Positions 33,979-43,621 of a DNA stretch of 64,000 nt are shown here, in pieces. Origin of the DNA: Alphaproteobacteria bacterium. Lineage in GTDB: Bacteria > Myxococcota_A > UBA796 > UBA2385. The position numbers were made by a program, and so were the translations under genes. The stretch is from the NCBI GenBank assembly GCA_020632755.1, contig JACKEY010000017.1, positions 1 through 64,000 of the forward strand. Reading direction: 5' to 3'. Position 1 is the stretch's first letter, and every line of letters begins with the position of its first letter. The notes under the pieces are model-generated. The model saw only the letters and a list, made by a program, of their open reading frames with translations, was not told the origin of the DNA and ran no database searches.

Positions 33979-34932
33979 CTACCAGCTGCTGGGGTAGCTG
34001 AGCGTCATCTCGGTGTAGTCGCAGGTGACACCCGCGGGCAGCGCGCTGCACCAGGTGTTCACCGCGGTGCACCAGTCGGAGAGGGCCCACGGGCCGTTGC
34101 CGCCGCCGCTGATCGGCGGCCAGGACACGTCCTGGGTGAAGGTGCCGGTGGCGTGGGGCAGCGTGGCGTCGCGGTTGTCGACGGCCTGCCGCAGGATGCG
34201 CTTGCTGCTGTCGGAGCTGTCGGTGGCCATGTGCAGCCAGCCGATGGCGTTGCCGTTCTTCTGCAGGCCGTTGTTCCGCGGCGGACTGTACTCGGTCACC
34301 GTCGGCGAGGTGCATGCGCTGGTGCTGAAGGTCGACGTGCTGTAGGTGTTCGTGTCGGCCAGCTGCTTGGACAGGTTCTCGACCTGCTGGGTCTGCTTGC
34401 CGATGCGCTCGGCGATGTCGCCCCAGACGTCGGTCTTGAACTGGCTGAAGCTGCTGTAGCAGGAGCTGCCGCCGACGTCGCACGGTGCACAGTTGTTCTT
34501 GCTGCTGCACTTCACGAAGGGCTTGATGACGAGGTTGCCGCTGGGCGTGCCGGTGTCCTTGTTGGGCGCGAATACCGCGTAGGTCGTGATGCCGTCGAGG
34601 GTCGGATCCCAGCGGTTCGAGGTGTTCGCGGCGAGCGATCCCTGGAACATGGCGATGTGCTCGGTGCGGTTGCCGCTGGAGACCTCGACGAAGGCCACGC
34701 CCACCATGTCGCTGCCGGACCAGATCTCGGTCGTGCCGTCGCCCCAGCTGGGCCCCATGACGTTCATGTCGGGCAGCTCGTTGTTGGCGGGGGTCTGTCC
34801 ACCATCGCCGGACGGACCGGTCTGGTCGGTCCCGCCGGCGTCGTCGGTCGAGGGGGCCGGCGGCTCCGGCGGAGGGGCGGGGGTGTCCGGCGTGGAGGCG
34901 CAGGCGAGGATCAGAGACGCGAGAACAAACAT
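33979..34932 (-). CDS. Lipoprotein of unknown function
   Basis: This 317-residue protein has a short signal (FVLASLILAC, lipidated Cys at about 11), a Pro/Asp/Gly-rich linker to residue 50, and a Ser/Thr-rich globular domain with two Cys pairs (KCSSKNNCAPC, about 145). No family is recognised. Its ATG overlaps the stop of the kinase gene (TGATG), so it is probably translated together with the kinase; it may be a sensed or reporting envelope partner. Confidence 0.75.
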   Translation of the reverse strand: MFVLASLILACASTPDTPAPPPEPPAPSTDDAGGTDQTGPSGDGGQTPANNELPDMNVMGPSWGDGTTEIWSGSDMVGVAFVEVSSGNRTEHIAMFQGSLAANTSNRWDPTLDGITTYAVFAPNKDTGTPSGNLVIKPFVKCSSKNNCAPCDVGGSSCYSSFSQFKTDVWGDIAERIGKQTQQVENLSKQLADTNTYSTSTFSTSACTSPTVTEYSPPRNNGLQKNGNAIGWLHMATDSSDSSKRILRQAVDNRDATLPHATGTFTQDVSWPPISGGGNGPWALSDWCTAVNTWCSALPAGVTCDYTEMTLSYPSSW

Positions 34933-37900
34933 CAGGGCATGCTCCTGGTGAGGGAGGGGGCTGGGAGTGCGGGTTCGCCGGGCGAAGTGGCGCGCCGGAC
35001 CCGACGCAGCGCCTCGCCTGGGCTCATCATGCCACGTGCGACGTCGAGGGTTCCCGACGGCAGGGCGCATGCCAGCCTCTCTGCGGCCTCGAGGGCGGTG
35101 GGGGAGAGGTCCCCGGCGTCCGCGAGGATGCCCAGCACGTCGAGTCCGACGACGGGGAGGGGGCAGGCGGCCGCTTGCTGCGCCAGCGCGTCGATCGATG
35201 CGGAGGTCGGCGGTCTCGAGTCCGTGCACGTGACGATTGCCCGGGCATGGAGGCATGCCGGGCCGATGCCGGCGTGCTCGAACTGCTCCAGGGCCTGGCG
35301 CGCCAGATCGCAGCATGTGGTCGGATCCCCGGCCTTCCAGGCGAGCATCGCCTCGGTCAGGGCGACGGTGCCGGCGAGCTCCTGGTGGCCCAGCTGCACG
35401 ACGGCCCGCACCAGCTCGAGGTCGGGGGCGAGCCCTTCGTCCCGGCGGACGGCCACCGAGCGGGGGATCCACACGGCCCGCGCCTCGTACATGGGGGCCC
35501 GCGCCTCCTCGGCCGCCTGCCGGGCCCGCTCGGCGGTGTGCAGCGCCCGCTCGAACTCGCAGGCCTCGAGCCAGGCCATGGCGGCGTTGGTCAGGGCCGA
35601 CGTGCGTCCCAGCGGCTCGGTGCGGGCGGCGGCGCTCTCCTCGTGCAGCCGTGCGGCGTCCTCGAACCGACCCTCGCGGTAGGCCAGGATGCCCTCCCAG
35701 CCGGGCAGCCGGGCGGCGATCTCGGCGTCGCCCGTCCGAGCGCTCCAGTCGCGCACGTCCGCGAGCACCCGGCGCTGGGTGTCGGTGTGCGCCCAGCGGC
35801 TGGCGAGCAGCCGGGTCGCCAGGCGCGCCAGCTCGAGCTCGGTGCGGTCGAAGGGCGGCATGTCGTCGAGGGCGGCGAGGGCCTTGCCGACGTGGCCGTC
35901 CTGGGCGTCGATGGCCGCGTCGAGCACGGCGAGCAGCCGCGCGTCCGGGGACGCGGCGCGGCGGACCTCGTAGCGGGCCCGCTCCAGGGCGCCGCCGGTG
36001 CCGGCCGCGACCGCGGTGCGGACCAGGGCGGCCAGGATCTCGTCTTCGCCGTCGGCATCCTCCCGCCGCACGGCGCGCAGGCTCTCGACCAGCGCGGCCT
36101 CGGCCTCGCCCACCTTGCCGGCCGACCGCAGCCGCCGGGCGAGGGACACGGCTTCGGTGGCGAGATCGTCGGTGCGTCCGCCGGCGAGCAGGTGGAACAG
36201 GCGGTGGTCGGCGCCAAGCGGCAGCTGCGCGGCCAGCGCGGCGTGGGCGTCGCGGCGCATGCCGGCGGGCCAGGAGGAGGCGAGGTCGGCGTCGGTGGTG
36301 ACGACGAGGCGGCCCTGGGGATCGCGCACGAGCGCGCCCTGTCGGACGAGCTCCTCGAGCTCGAGCTCGACCTGCCAGGCCGGGCGGCGACCGAGGCGCG
36401 CCAGCAGGGCCGGGGCCGCGTGGTCGCCAGCGAGCTGGACCCAGGTGAGCAGGTCGCGCAGGTCGGGATCGAGGGTCGCCGCCGACTGCGCCGAGCTGGT
36501 CGTGCGCGTGCGGGTGCCGCCCCGCAGGCGATCGAGGGCCTGGCGGTCGACGACGACATGGCGGTCCTGCCAGCGGGCGAGGCCGGCGCGGATCCAGGCG
36601 CGCAGCTCGGCGTCGATCTGGTCGGGGCGCCCGCGGGTGCGGCGGTGCAGCTCGTGGGCGGCGTCCTGGCGGATGTGGAGGAGGCGGTCGGGCCCCGCGA
36701 ACAGGCTGCGCAGGTCGCGCTCGCGCAGGCCGGCGAGGCGGTGGAGGGGCAGGTCCGGTGGGAGGGACTCGGGCGTGCCGGCGATGATCACGGCGCCGCG
36801 GAGCTCGGCGAGGAGGGCGCGGGTCCAGCGGTCGAGGGCGTCCGGGTCGTCGACCAGCAGGACGCGGCCGCTGTCGAGGCGTGCCTGGAGGGCGGCCTGG
36901 ACCGCCTGGGGCATGGGCAGGTCGTCGCCGGCGAGGGCGTCGAGGGCGCCGACGATGGGCACGACGCTCTCGAAGGGGGTGGTGCCCCGCACGGTCCAGT
37001 CGCAGTCGATGCCGTCGGCCTGCAGGGCCTCGGCGCCTTCCTGCAGCGCGCGGCTGCGGCCGCTGCCGGCGGGGCCGGCCACGGCGATGGGGGTACCGGC
37101 GCGGCCGGCCGCCACGATGGCGTCGGGCACGGCGCGGGGCCCGAGCCACGGCAGCTGCTGGCTGCGCGCGTCGGCGCCGAGGGCCGTGAGCACGGCGGCA
37201 GCGGACGGCAGGCGCTCTTCGGGCTTGCGCTGGAGCAGGCGCTGGACGACGTCCGCGACCTGGCGCGGCACCCGGGGGGCGAGGCGCTGGAGCGGCACCG
37301 GCGGGGTCATGAGCTTGGCCCGCCAGAGCGCCTCCATGTCCTCGTGGTCGTGGGGCGGCAGGCCGGCGAGGGCCTCGTAGAGCATCACACCGACGGCGTA
37401 GAGGTCGGCCGCGGGGCCGGCGAGGTCGCCGATGAGCTGCTCGGGGGCGAGGTAGCGGGGCGTGCCGAGCACGAGGCCCTGGCTGGTCACGGTGCTGCCG
37501 ACGGGCTGCCCGCGGGCGAGGCCGAAGTCGAGCAGCACGGCGTTGCCGTCTTCGTCGACGAGCACGTTGCCGGGCTTGATGTCGCGGTGCACCACGCCGG
37601 CGTCGTGGATGCGGCCGAGGGTCTCGAGCAGGCTCAGCGTCGGCTTGCGGAGCTGCTCCCAGGTGCGCTCGACGTCGGCCCCGGGGAAGGGGGCGCCGGG
37701 CACGAGCTCCATGACCACGAAGGGGTCACCCTCGGCGGTGCCGTCGTCGAGAATGCGCACCACGCCGGGCAGATCGAGGAGGCGCAGGGCGGCGACCTCG
37801 CGGCGGATGCGGGCCCGACCGGAGTCGCCTCGGACCCGGAAGCGCTTGACCGCGACCTCGCGGTCCGAGAGCAGGTCCACGGCGCGGTAGACCTCGCCTC

Positions 37901-38027
37901 CTCCTCCCTCCCCCAGCTGATCGAGCAGCCGATAGCGCTCGGCCAGCGGAGGGCTGTCGACTCCCTGTGCCGACGTGCTCCACTGGCTCCACGTGCGTTG
38001 GGAATCGCCGGGAGGAGGGGGGGCCAC
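34932..38027 (-). CDS. Ser/Thr protein kinase with ATPase and TPR regions
   Basis: This 1031-residue protein has a PknB-type kinase domain at about 28-290: LGEGGGGEVYRAVD, VAVKRF (Lys), HRDIKPGN, DFGLAR and GTPRYLAPE are all present, so it should be active. An AAA/STAND-like ATPase follows (about 305-520) with GPAGSGRS, where the Walker A Lys is Arg, and VLLVDDPD as Walker B. The remaining 500 residues are helical, Ala/Arg/Glu-rich and TPR-like. This fusion is common in myxobacteria. The stop overlaps the start of a lipoprotein gene. Confidence 0.9.
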   Translation of the reverse strand: MAPPPPGDSQRTWSQWSTSAQGVDSPPLAERYRLLDQLGEGGGGEVYRAVDLLSDREVAVKRFRVRGDSGRARIRREVAALRLLDLPGVVRILDDGTAEGDPFVVMELVPGAPFPGADVERTWEQLRKPTLSLLETLGRIHDAGVVHRDIKPGNVLVDEDGNAVLLDFGLARGQPVGSTVTSQGLVLGTPRYLAPEQLIGDLAGPAADLYAVGVMLYEALAGLPPHDHEDMEALWRAKLMTPPVPLQRLAPRVPRQVADVVQRLLQRKPEERLPSAAAVLTALGADARSQQLPWLGPRAVPDAIVAAGRAGTPIAVAGPAGSGRSRALQEGAEALQADGIDCDWTVRGTTPFESVVPIVGALDALAGDDLPMPQAVQAALQARLDSGRVLLVDDPDALDRWTRALLAELRGAVIIAGTPESLPPDLPLHRLAGLRERDLRSLFAGPDRLLHIRQDAAHELHRRTRGRPDQIDAELRAWIRAGLARWQDRHVVVDRQALDRLRGGTRTRTTSSAQSAATLDPDLRDLLTWVQLAGDHAAPALLARLGRRPAWQVELELEELVRQGALVRDPQGRLVVTTDADLASSWPAGMRRDAHAALAAQLPLGADHRLFHLLAGGRTDDLATEAVSLARRLRSAGKVGEAEAALVESLRAVRREDADGEDEILAALVRTAVAAGTGGALERARYEVRRAASPDARLLAVLDAAIDAQDGHVGKALAALDDMPPFDRTELELARLATRLLASRWAHTDTQRRVLADVRDWSARTGDAEIAARLPGWEGILAYREGRFEDAARLHEESAAARTEPLGRTSALTNAAMAWLEACEFERALHTAERARQAAEEARAPMYEARAVWIPRSVAVRRDEGLAPDLELVRAVVQLGHQELAGTVALTEAMLAWKAGDPTTCCDLARQALEQFEHAGIGPACLHARAIVTCTDSRPPTSASIDALAQQAAACPLPVVGLDVLGILADAGDLSPTALEAAERLACALPSGTLDVARGMMSPGEALRRVRRATSPGEPALPAPSLTRSMP

Positions 38028-38078
38028 CGCGGGACGATAGCGCGCCGCTGTGCGGCCGGGCGCGGATGGGCCGCCGGG

Positions 38079-38762
38079 TCAGGTGGGAGGCGGTTCGGGG
38101 GCGAAGGCTTCCTGGACCTTGGCGACGCTGCCGTAGAGCACGACGTGGTCACCGGGCCGGAGCACGTGGTCGGCTTCCGGCACGGGGTGGACCTCGCCGT
38201 TGGTCTCGATGGCCAGGACCTGGAGCTGGAAGGTGCGCAGGTCGGCGTCCCGGAGCGCGACGCCGGCGAGCCGGCTGTGCTGCGGGATCTCGATGCGCGA
38301 GATGGCGAAGCCGGGGCGGTAGGTCAGCAGCTCTTCGTGGGGCACGACGTCGGGGCCCATGCGCGCGAGGAGCCAGCGGCGGATCGGTCCGGCCAGCCGC
38401 AGGTGCAGGCCACGGCGGCGGATGAGGAACATCGCCATCGCCACCGTCAGCACGAGCACGGTGATGTTGACCGCGGTCTCGACGGGGGTGTGCAGCGCGA
38501 TGGAGCTGACGAGGGTCGCGACCACGGTCGCGCCGCTGGCGTAGCCCATGAGGATGAGCACGAGGGTGATGCGCCGGCGCAGCGGGTGGTTGATGACCCG
38601 CTCGCTGATCCGGGTGGTGAAGCCCGTGCCGGTGAAGGCGGAGAGCGCCTGGAACTGGGCGGTGTCCCAGTCGAGTCCGGTCAGCTGGTAGGCCACGGTG
38701 CCGAACAGCACGATGAAGTACACCGCGCAGAGGATCAGCAGGAGTGCGACGACCGAGCCCAT
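38079..38762 (-). CDS. Membrane protein with TrkA-C (RCK_C) domain
   Basis: This 227-residue protein has three hydrophobic segments at about 4-25, 66-88 and 93-113. ALSAFTGTGFTTRISERVIN between the first two recalls the pore loop of TrkH-type potassium transporters. Residues about 145-225 are a TrkA-C (RCK_C) domain (EIPQHSRLAGVALRDADLRT), a ligand-binding regulator of ion channels. It may be a reduced cation-transport or sensor protein. Confidence 0.75.
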   Translation of the reverse strand: MGSVVALLLILCAVYFIVLFGTVAYQLTGLDWDTAQFQALSAFTGTGFTTRISERVINHPLRRRITLVLILMGYASGATVVATLVSSIALHTPVETAVNITVLVLTVAMAMFLIRRRGLHLRLAGPIRRWLLARMGPDVVPHEELLTYRPGFAISRIEIPQHSRLAGVALRDADLRTFQLQVLAIETNGEVHPVPEADHVLRPGDHVVLYGSVAKVQEAFAPEPPPT

Positions 38763-38813
38763 GGCCGGGAGGGTACCCCGCAGCGGGGCGCGACCCGCAG
38801 GTCGACCGCGCGC

Positions 38814-39977
38814 TCAGCGCCGGCGGGTCTTCAGCGGCCGGGCGGGGGCGTCGGCAGCGACCACGTCGAAGTCGACGTGGCCGAGCTCGTCGCCGTGCTC
38901 GGTGGCGACGACGACCCGCCACTCCCCGGGAGTGACGTGGCGCTTGGCGGTCCAGCTGCGCCAGCCGCCGTCGCGCCCGCCGGCCATGCTCCAGGGGATG
39001 ACGTCGGTCTGGACCCAGCCCTGCGCGTCGTCGAAGCGTTGCCAGCGGTGCTCGATGCCGAGCGAGGTATCGGTCGGCGCGAACACGGCGGTGTAGCAGT
39101 AGACGCGGTCGCCCTCGTGCCACTGGAAGCGGCGGTCGTCCCGGGCCCAGAAGGCCCGCGTCCACGGGGCGACACGCGCCGGCTCCCAGGACACGAGGAC
39201 GTCGTCGCCGTCGCGCTCGACGTGGTGGTAGACGCCGGCTTCGGCCAGGGCGAGCGGCACAGGCGGCACGAGACCCAGGCGTACGGCGAGGGCCAGGGCG
39301 AGGAGCATGGCGACGTACAGCGCCATGCCGCGGCCGACGGCGGGCCAGAGCTGCGAGGCGTCGCCGGGGCGCGGGCTGTGCGGGTCGCGGATGGGCCCGC
39401 CGTGGATCGCGGCGGTGACCGCCGCGGCGGCGAGCAGGGCGAGGACGCCGGCCGCGATGCGCCCGGTGCGCGAGATGTCGCCGGTCCACGTGGGCACGGC
39501 GAACAGCAGGTAGGAGAAGGCCGAGAAGAACCACAGGGCGAGCTGGGGGCCGTCGCGGCGCAGCCGGGGGAACAGCACCTCGTTGGCGAGCATGAGCGAG
39601 GCGAGCAGACTGCAGAACAGCAGGCTGGGGCCGAGGGTGGCGCTGCGGCTGTAGAACAGCAGGTAGGCGCTGAGCAGGCCGCCGAACAGGAACTGCAGCA
39701 GCAGGCGCGCCAGCTCGCCGTGCTTGCGGACGAGCGCCGGGCTGCTGCGGCCGTGCCAGGCGCGGCGCTCGGCGACGAGCACGATGGCGGAGACCAGCAG
39801 GTAGAGGGTCAGCTGGAGGTTGTCCCCCACGTCGTCGACCCGGCGCAGGGTGGCCACGTCGAGGAGGAAGCCCCCGACGAAGGCCCCGGGCATCAGCAGG
39901 GGCCAGGCGGCCTCGATGCGGCGGCGCCAGGTGGGGGAGAGCCGGGCCTCGAGGGCGGCGGGGAGGGGAGAGGACAT
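38814..39977 (-). CDS. DUF2914 membrane protein
   Basis: This 387-residue protein has about seven membrane segments (residues 25-245) and a C-terminal DUF2914 domain. Typical features are RVYCYTAVFAP, IEHRWQRFDDAQGW, AGGRDGGWRSWTAKRH and GEWRVVVATEHGDELGHVDF. DUF2914 is a beta-rich domain often outside the membrane; its role is not established. Confidence 0.82.
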   Translation of the reverse strand: MSSPLPAALEARLSPTWRRRIEAAWPLLMPGAFVGGFLLDVATLRRVDDVGDNLQLTLYLLVSAIVLVAERRAWHGRSSPALVRKHGELARLLLQFLFGGLLSAYLLFYSRSATLGPSLLFCSLLASLMLANEVLFPRLRRDGPQLALWFFSAFSYLLFAVPTWTGDISRTGRIAAGVLALLAAAAVTAAIHGGPIRDPHSPRPGDASQLWPAVGRGMALYVAMLLALALAVRLGLVPPVPLALAEAGVYHHVERDGDDVLVSWEPARVAPWTRAFWARDDRRFQWHEGDRVYCYTAVFAPTDTSLGIEHRWQRFDDAQGWVQTDVIPWSMAGGRDGGWRSWTAKRHVTPGEWRVVVATEHGDELGHVDFDVVAADAPARPLKTRRR

Positions 39978-40031
39978 CGCGCACCCCTACCGTGGCCGCG
40001 CTACGGGGGGCATGGTCCCGAGGAGGCGATC

Positions 40032-40487
40032 TTGACCGGTTCCCCCGCAGTGGTCCCCTTCGAGCACCGGCTGGTGGTGCGGTTCGGCGAGTGCGACCCG
40101 GCCGGGGTGGTCTACTACCCCCGCTACTTCGACTGGTTCCATCGGACGATGGAAGCCTGGTTCGGCGAGGGGTTGGCGCACCCGTACCACGAGGTCCTCC
40201 GCGAGCTGGGCTTTCCCTCTGTCCACGCCGAGGCCGACTACAAGGCCCCCTGCCGGATGGGCGAGGCGCTCACCGTCGCGCTCGTCGTCGAGCGGCTGGG
40301 TCGGGCCAGCGTGACCCTGGGCCTGCGGGTGCTCGGGCCGGACGGCGGCCTGCGGGCCACCGGGCGGGTGGTCATCGTCACGATCCGCATGGCCCCGGGC
40401 CAGGACGAGCACTTCTCGCTGCGGGCGCTGCCGCCGGCCCTGCGCGACGCGATGGCCCGGTACGCGGTCGAGGGCGCCGATGCCTGA
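40032..40487 (+). CDS. Acyl-CoA thioesterase (4HBT/YbgC-like)
   Basis: This 151-residue hotdog-fold thioesterase has RFGECDPAGVVYYPRYFDWF (about 16-35), whose Asp is the catalytic residue. It should hydrolyse acyl-CoA or similar thioesters. The TTG at 40032 is used because GAGGAGG lies six bases upstream. It overlaps the next gene by eight bases (ATGCCTGA), so they are coupled. Confidence 0.87.
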   Translation: MTGSPAVVPFEHRLVVRFGECDPAGVVYYPRYFDWFHRTMEAWFGEGLAHPYHEVLRELGFPSVHAEADYKAPCRMGEALTVALVVERLGRASVTLGLRVLGPDGGLRATGRVVIVTIRMAPGQDEHFSLRALPPALRDAMARYAVEGADA

Positions 40488-41343
40488 GCGCCCCGACCTC
40501 GAACACCAGGTGCCGATCCTGGCGCGGGAGCTGGTGGGTCGCCGCATCGAGGCGGTCGAGGTGGGCATCCCCGTCGTGCTGCGGGTGGCGGTCGAAGGCC
40601 GCGTCCAGGAGCTGCTGCCCGGCCACACGGTCGTCGGCGTGCGGCGGCAGCTGCACTTCGTCCGCATGGCGCTGGCGCCGCCGCCCGGGGCCGCGACCCT
40701 GGAGCTCGTGGTGCACCCGATGCTGGCGGGGCGGTTCCAGCTGGAGCCGGCCACGGCGCGGGTCACGAAGGACACGGGGCTCTGCTGGACCCTCGATGAC
40801 GGCCGGTCGCTGCGCTACCGCGACCGCGAGAAGATGGGCAAGGTCTACGTCGTGCCGGCGGACAAGGCCGAGGCCGTGGTCCCGGGGCTGGTACCGGTCG
40901 GCCTCGACGTGCTCGACCCCGCGGCCTTCACGCTGCAGGCCTTCACCGCGCTGGCGAAGCAGCGCCGCGACCAGGTCCGGCTGTTCCTGATGGACAAGCA
41001 GGCGCTGGACAGCTTCGGCAACTGCTACGCCGACGAGGCGCTGTTCGCCGCGGGGATCCACCCCAAGGCCCGGGTGCGCGAGCTGTCGGCGGCGCAGCTG
41101 TCGGCGCTGCACGGCGCCATGGTCTCGGTGCTGACCGAGGCCCGCGACGAGATCGCCCGGCGCGATCCCCCGCTGCCGGACAAGCTCCGCGACTTCGTGA
41201 AGGTCCGCAACCGCAAGGGCGAGCCCTGCCCGCGCTGCGGGGACACCGTCCGGGCTGCCGGCGTGCGGGGCCACGACGCCTTCTTCTGCCCGACCTGCCA
41301 GCCCGACGACAAGGGCCGCGGCTTCGTGTCCTGGCGTCGCTGA
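40480..41343 (+). CDS. Fpg/Nei-like DNA glycosylase
   Basis: This 287-residue protein starts MPERPDLE, giving the N-terminal Pro-Glu used for base removal, and has the H2TH segment DSFGNCYADEALFAAGIHP and a C-terminal zinc finger (CPRC...CPTC). Two usual residues differ: the RRGK strand of Fpg reads RRQLHFV, and the zinc-finger Arg region reads GHDAFFC. It is thus a divergent member that may prefer other lesions. It is coupled to the thioesterase gene. Confidence 0.85.
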   Translation: MPERPDLEHQVPILARELVGRRIEAVEVGIPVVLRVAVEGRVQELLPGHTVVGVRRQLHFVRMALAPPPGAATLELVVHPMLAGRFQLEPATARVTKDTGLCWTLDDGRSLRYRDREKMGKVYVVPADKAEAVVPGLVPVGLDVLDPAAFTLQAFTALAKQRRDQVRLFLMDKQALDSFGNCYADEALFAAGIHPKARVRELSAAQLSALHGAMVSVLTEARDEIARRDPPLPDKLRDFVKVRNRKGEPCPRCGDTVRAAGVRGHDAFFCPTCQPDDKGRGFVSWRR

Positions 41344-41371
41344 GTCGGGCTCGGCACGCGCGGCCTGTCGG

Positions 41372-43570
41372 TCAGACGAGCTTGCCCCGGAAGGGGCCGG
41401 CGTTCCGGACCAGGATGGCGTTGGGCATGCCGTCGAGTAGGTCGCGCAGGTCGTCGGCGTAGGCGGCGGCGTCCTGCGGCTCGGGCACCGCGAGGCCCAT
41501 GAACACCAGCCCGGCCGAGGCCGAGTGGTGGTGGATGAGCTCGACCACGGGGCGCTCGGGGTCGCGGACCAGGACCTGGACACGGGCGCCGATGCGGGTC
41601 TCCTCGAGCATGCGCTCCTGCGATGCGTGCAGCTCGCGGGCCTGTTCGTCGGTGTCGACGATGCTCATCAAGTCGATGCGGGCGCGGCGCCAGCCCTCGG
41701 AGTGGCTCAGCAGGTGGGCGAGGAGGAGCATCAGGTCGCCGTTGCTCTCGCGACCCTTCCACCAGACGACGATGCGGCGCTCCTGGTCCGGCGGCGCCTG
41801 CCGGCCGCGCGCCAGGATCATGCAGGACTTCTCGAGGCGGGTGAGGCGCCGCACGATGCCGAGCAGGCGCGGGATGTCGGCGTGCACCTCCGGCCAGCCG
41901 AGCATGACCATGTTGCTGGCCAGGGGTCCGAAGCCGTGCGACTGCGTGATGGTGACGATGCCGCTCTCGATAGTCGGCACGGCCGTCACCTCGCAGAAGG
42001 CCATCAGGCCGTCTTCGTGGAGCATGCCCTCGTTGCGGCGCTGCAGCGCTTCGACGTGCTGGTGGTCGTCGAGATCGCCGAGCAGCATCGTGTTGACGGT
42101 CACCATGCCGTGGCCCTGGGAGAACCGCGCCGCCATGCGGACCATGCCCATGCTGCGGGCCAGGTCCTTGGTGAACACCAGGATGTGCGGCCGCCAGTGT
42201 CGCGGGTCGATGCGCGAGGTGCGCAGCCGCAGCATCGAGAATCGCGCAAGCGCGAACCAGACGCCGGTCCGCACGTCGCCCCAGGCCGCCCGCATCGCCC
42301 GGTTGCTGAGGTACCACCAGATCACGGCTTCGATGGCCACCGCCGCGACGAAGGCCGTCGGGTTGATGGCGAACATCGCCACGAAGCACCCGAAGGCGCC
42401 GAGCATGGACAGGTACCAGGGGGCCCGCAGGCGCGGGCGGTAGCTGGGGTCCTTGACCAGATCCTCGAGCCCGGCGGCCAGGTTGAGCATGCCGTAGGTC
42501 GTCAGGAAGAACATGCTGACGACGCTGGCGACGAGGTTGAGGTCACCGAGGGCGACGGCCACCAGCGCCACCGCGCCGCTGATGCGCAGGGCGAGGACCG
42601 GCTCGCCGGTCTTGGCGTCGGTGCGGCCCAGGAACTCGGGGAGCAGGCCGTCGCCGGCCAGCGCCTGCAGGGTGCGCGGCGCCGTCAGGATGCTGCCGAT
42701 GGCGCTGCTGAGGATGGCGCCCCACAGGCCCGGCATGACGAGCGCCCCCACCCACGCGACCTTGGTCCAGACCAGCGGGTCGCTGCGCAGGAAGTCGGCG
42801 TCGCCGGACCGCGACAGGGCGATGGGCACGGACAGGTAGACGATGAACCCGGTCAGCACGGCCGCCATGACGCCGCGGGGGATGCTGCGGGCCGGGTCCT
42901 TGAGGTCCCCCGACAGGCCGACGCCGGCCAGGATGCCGGTGACCGCCGGGAAGAACACGGCGAAGACGACCCAGAAGCCGCCGTCGGTCCACGGGCCCAT
43001 GCCGTCGACCCGCACGCCGCCGCTCCAGTCGGCGCCCATGAACAGGCTGACCAGCGACAGGGCGATGAGCCCCATGATGGGCAGCTGCATCTTGAGCGCG
43101 AAGACCGTGCTCTTGCTGGCCAGCAGGGTGACCAGGATGACGACCACGCCGGCCAGCAGCTGGACCGGCGCCCCCGGCCACACGATGCGCACGCTCTCGG
43201 CCAGGCCGAAGGCGTACAGGGTCAGCGACAGGGTCTGGGACAGGTAGAGCGGGATGCCCAGGGCGCCGCCGATCTCGAGCCCCATGGAACGGCTGATGAT
43301 GTAGTAGGCGCCGCCCACGCCGACACGCATGTTGGTGGACAGCGCCGACAGCGAGACCGAGGTCAGCAGGGTGATGCTGTTGGCGAGCACCACGATGAGC
43401 AGGGTGCCCACCACGCCGGCGTTGCCGACGACCCAGCCGACCCGCAGGTACATGATGACGCCGAGGATCGTCAGCAGCGTCGGCGTGAACACGCCCAGGA
43501 AGGTGCCCAGCTGCAGGCCGCCGGGGGCGGTCGCGTCGGTCTCGGCGGGAGGCGGCGGGGTCTGGGACAT
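41372..43570 (-). CDS. SLC12-type cation-chloride cotransporter family permease
   Basis: The 732-residue product has twelve predicted membrane segments (about 25-440) of the APC fold: TFLGVFTPTLLTILGVIMYL, GGAYYIISRSMGLEIGG, and VFFPAVTGILAGVGLSGDLK, the pattern of SLC12 (KCC/NKCC) transporters. The last 280 residues are cytoplasmic with a UspA-like part (LRDLLDGMPNAILVR near the end), as in SLC12 C-termini. Ion specificity cannot be read from the sequence. Confidence 0.85.
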   Translation of the reverse strand: MSQTPPPPAETDATAPGGLQLGTFLGVFTPTLLTILGVIMYLRVGWVVGNAGVVGTLLIVVLANSITLLTSVSLSALSTNMRVGVGGAYYIISRSMGLEIGGALGIPLYLSQTLSLTLYAFGLAESVRIVWPGAPVQLLAGVVVILVTLLASKSTVFALKMQLPIMGLIALSLVSLFMGADWSGGVRVDGMGPWTDGGFWVVFAVFFPAVTGILAGVGLSGDLKDPARSIPRGVMAAVLTGFIVYLSVPIALSRSGDADFLRSDPLVWTKVAWVGALVMPGLWGAILSSAIGSILTAPRTLQALAGDGLLPEFLGRTDAKTGEPVLALRISGAVALVAVALGDLNLVASVVSMFFLTTYGMLNLAAGLEDLVKDPSYRPRLRAPWYLSMLGAFGCFVAMFAINPTAFVAAVAIEAVIWWYLSNRAMRAAWGDVRTGVWFALARFSMLRLRTSRIDPRHWRPHILVFTKDLARSMGMVRMAARFSQGHGMVTVNTMLLGDLDDHQHVEALQRRNEGMLHEDGLMAFCEVTAVPTIESGIVTITQSHGFGPLASNMVMLGWPEVHADIPRLLGIVRRLTRLEKSCMILARGRQAPPDQERRIVVWWKGRESNGDLMLLLAHLLSHSEGWRRARIDLMSIVDTDEQARELHASQERMLEETRIGARVQVLVRDPERPVVELIHHHSASAGLVFMGLAVPEPQDAAAYADDLRDLLDGMPNAILVRNAGPFRGKLV

Positions 43571-43621
43571 GGCCGGCGAGCGTAGCGCGTTGGGGAAGGG
43601 GCGGACGGAGCGGCGATCCGC

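Noticed and set aside
35175..40487. Very long rightward open frame of 1770 codons
   Set aside because: It is antisense of the kinase, RCK_C and DUF2914 genes and is Gly/Ala/Arg-rich without domains. Only its last 151 codons (the thioesterase) are real. Long antisense frames are expected at this GC content.
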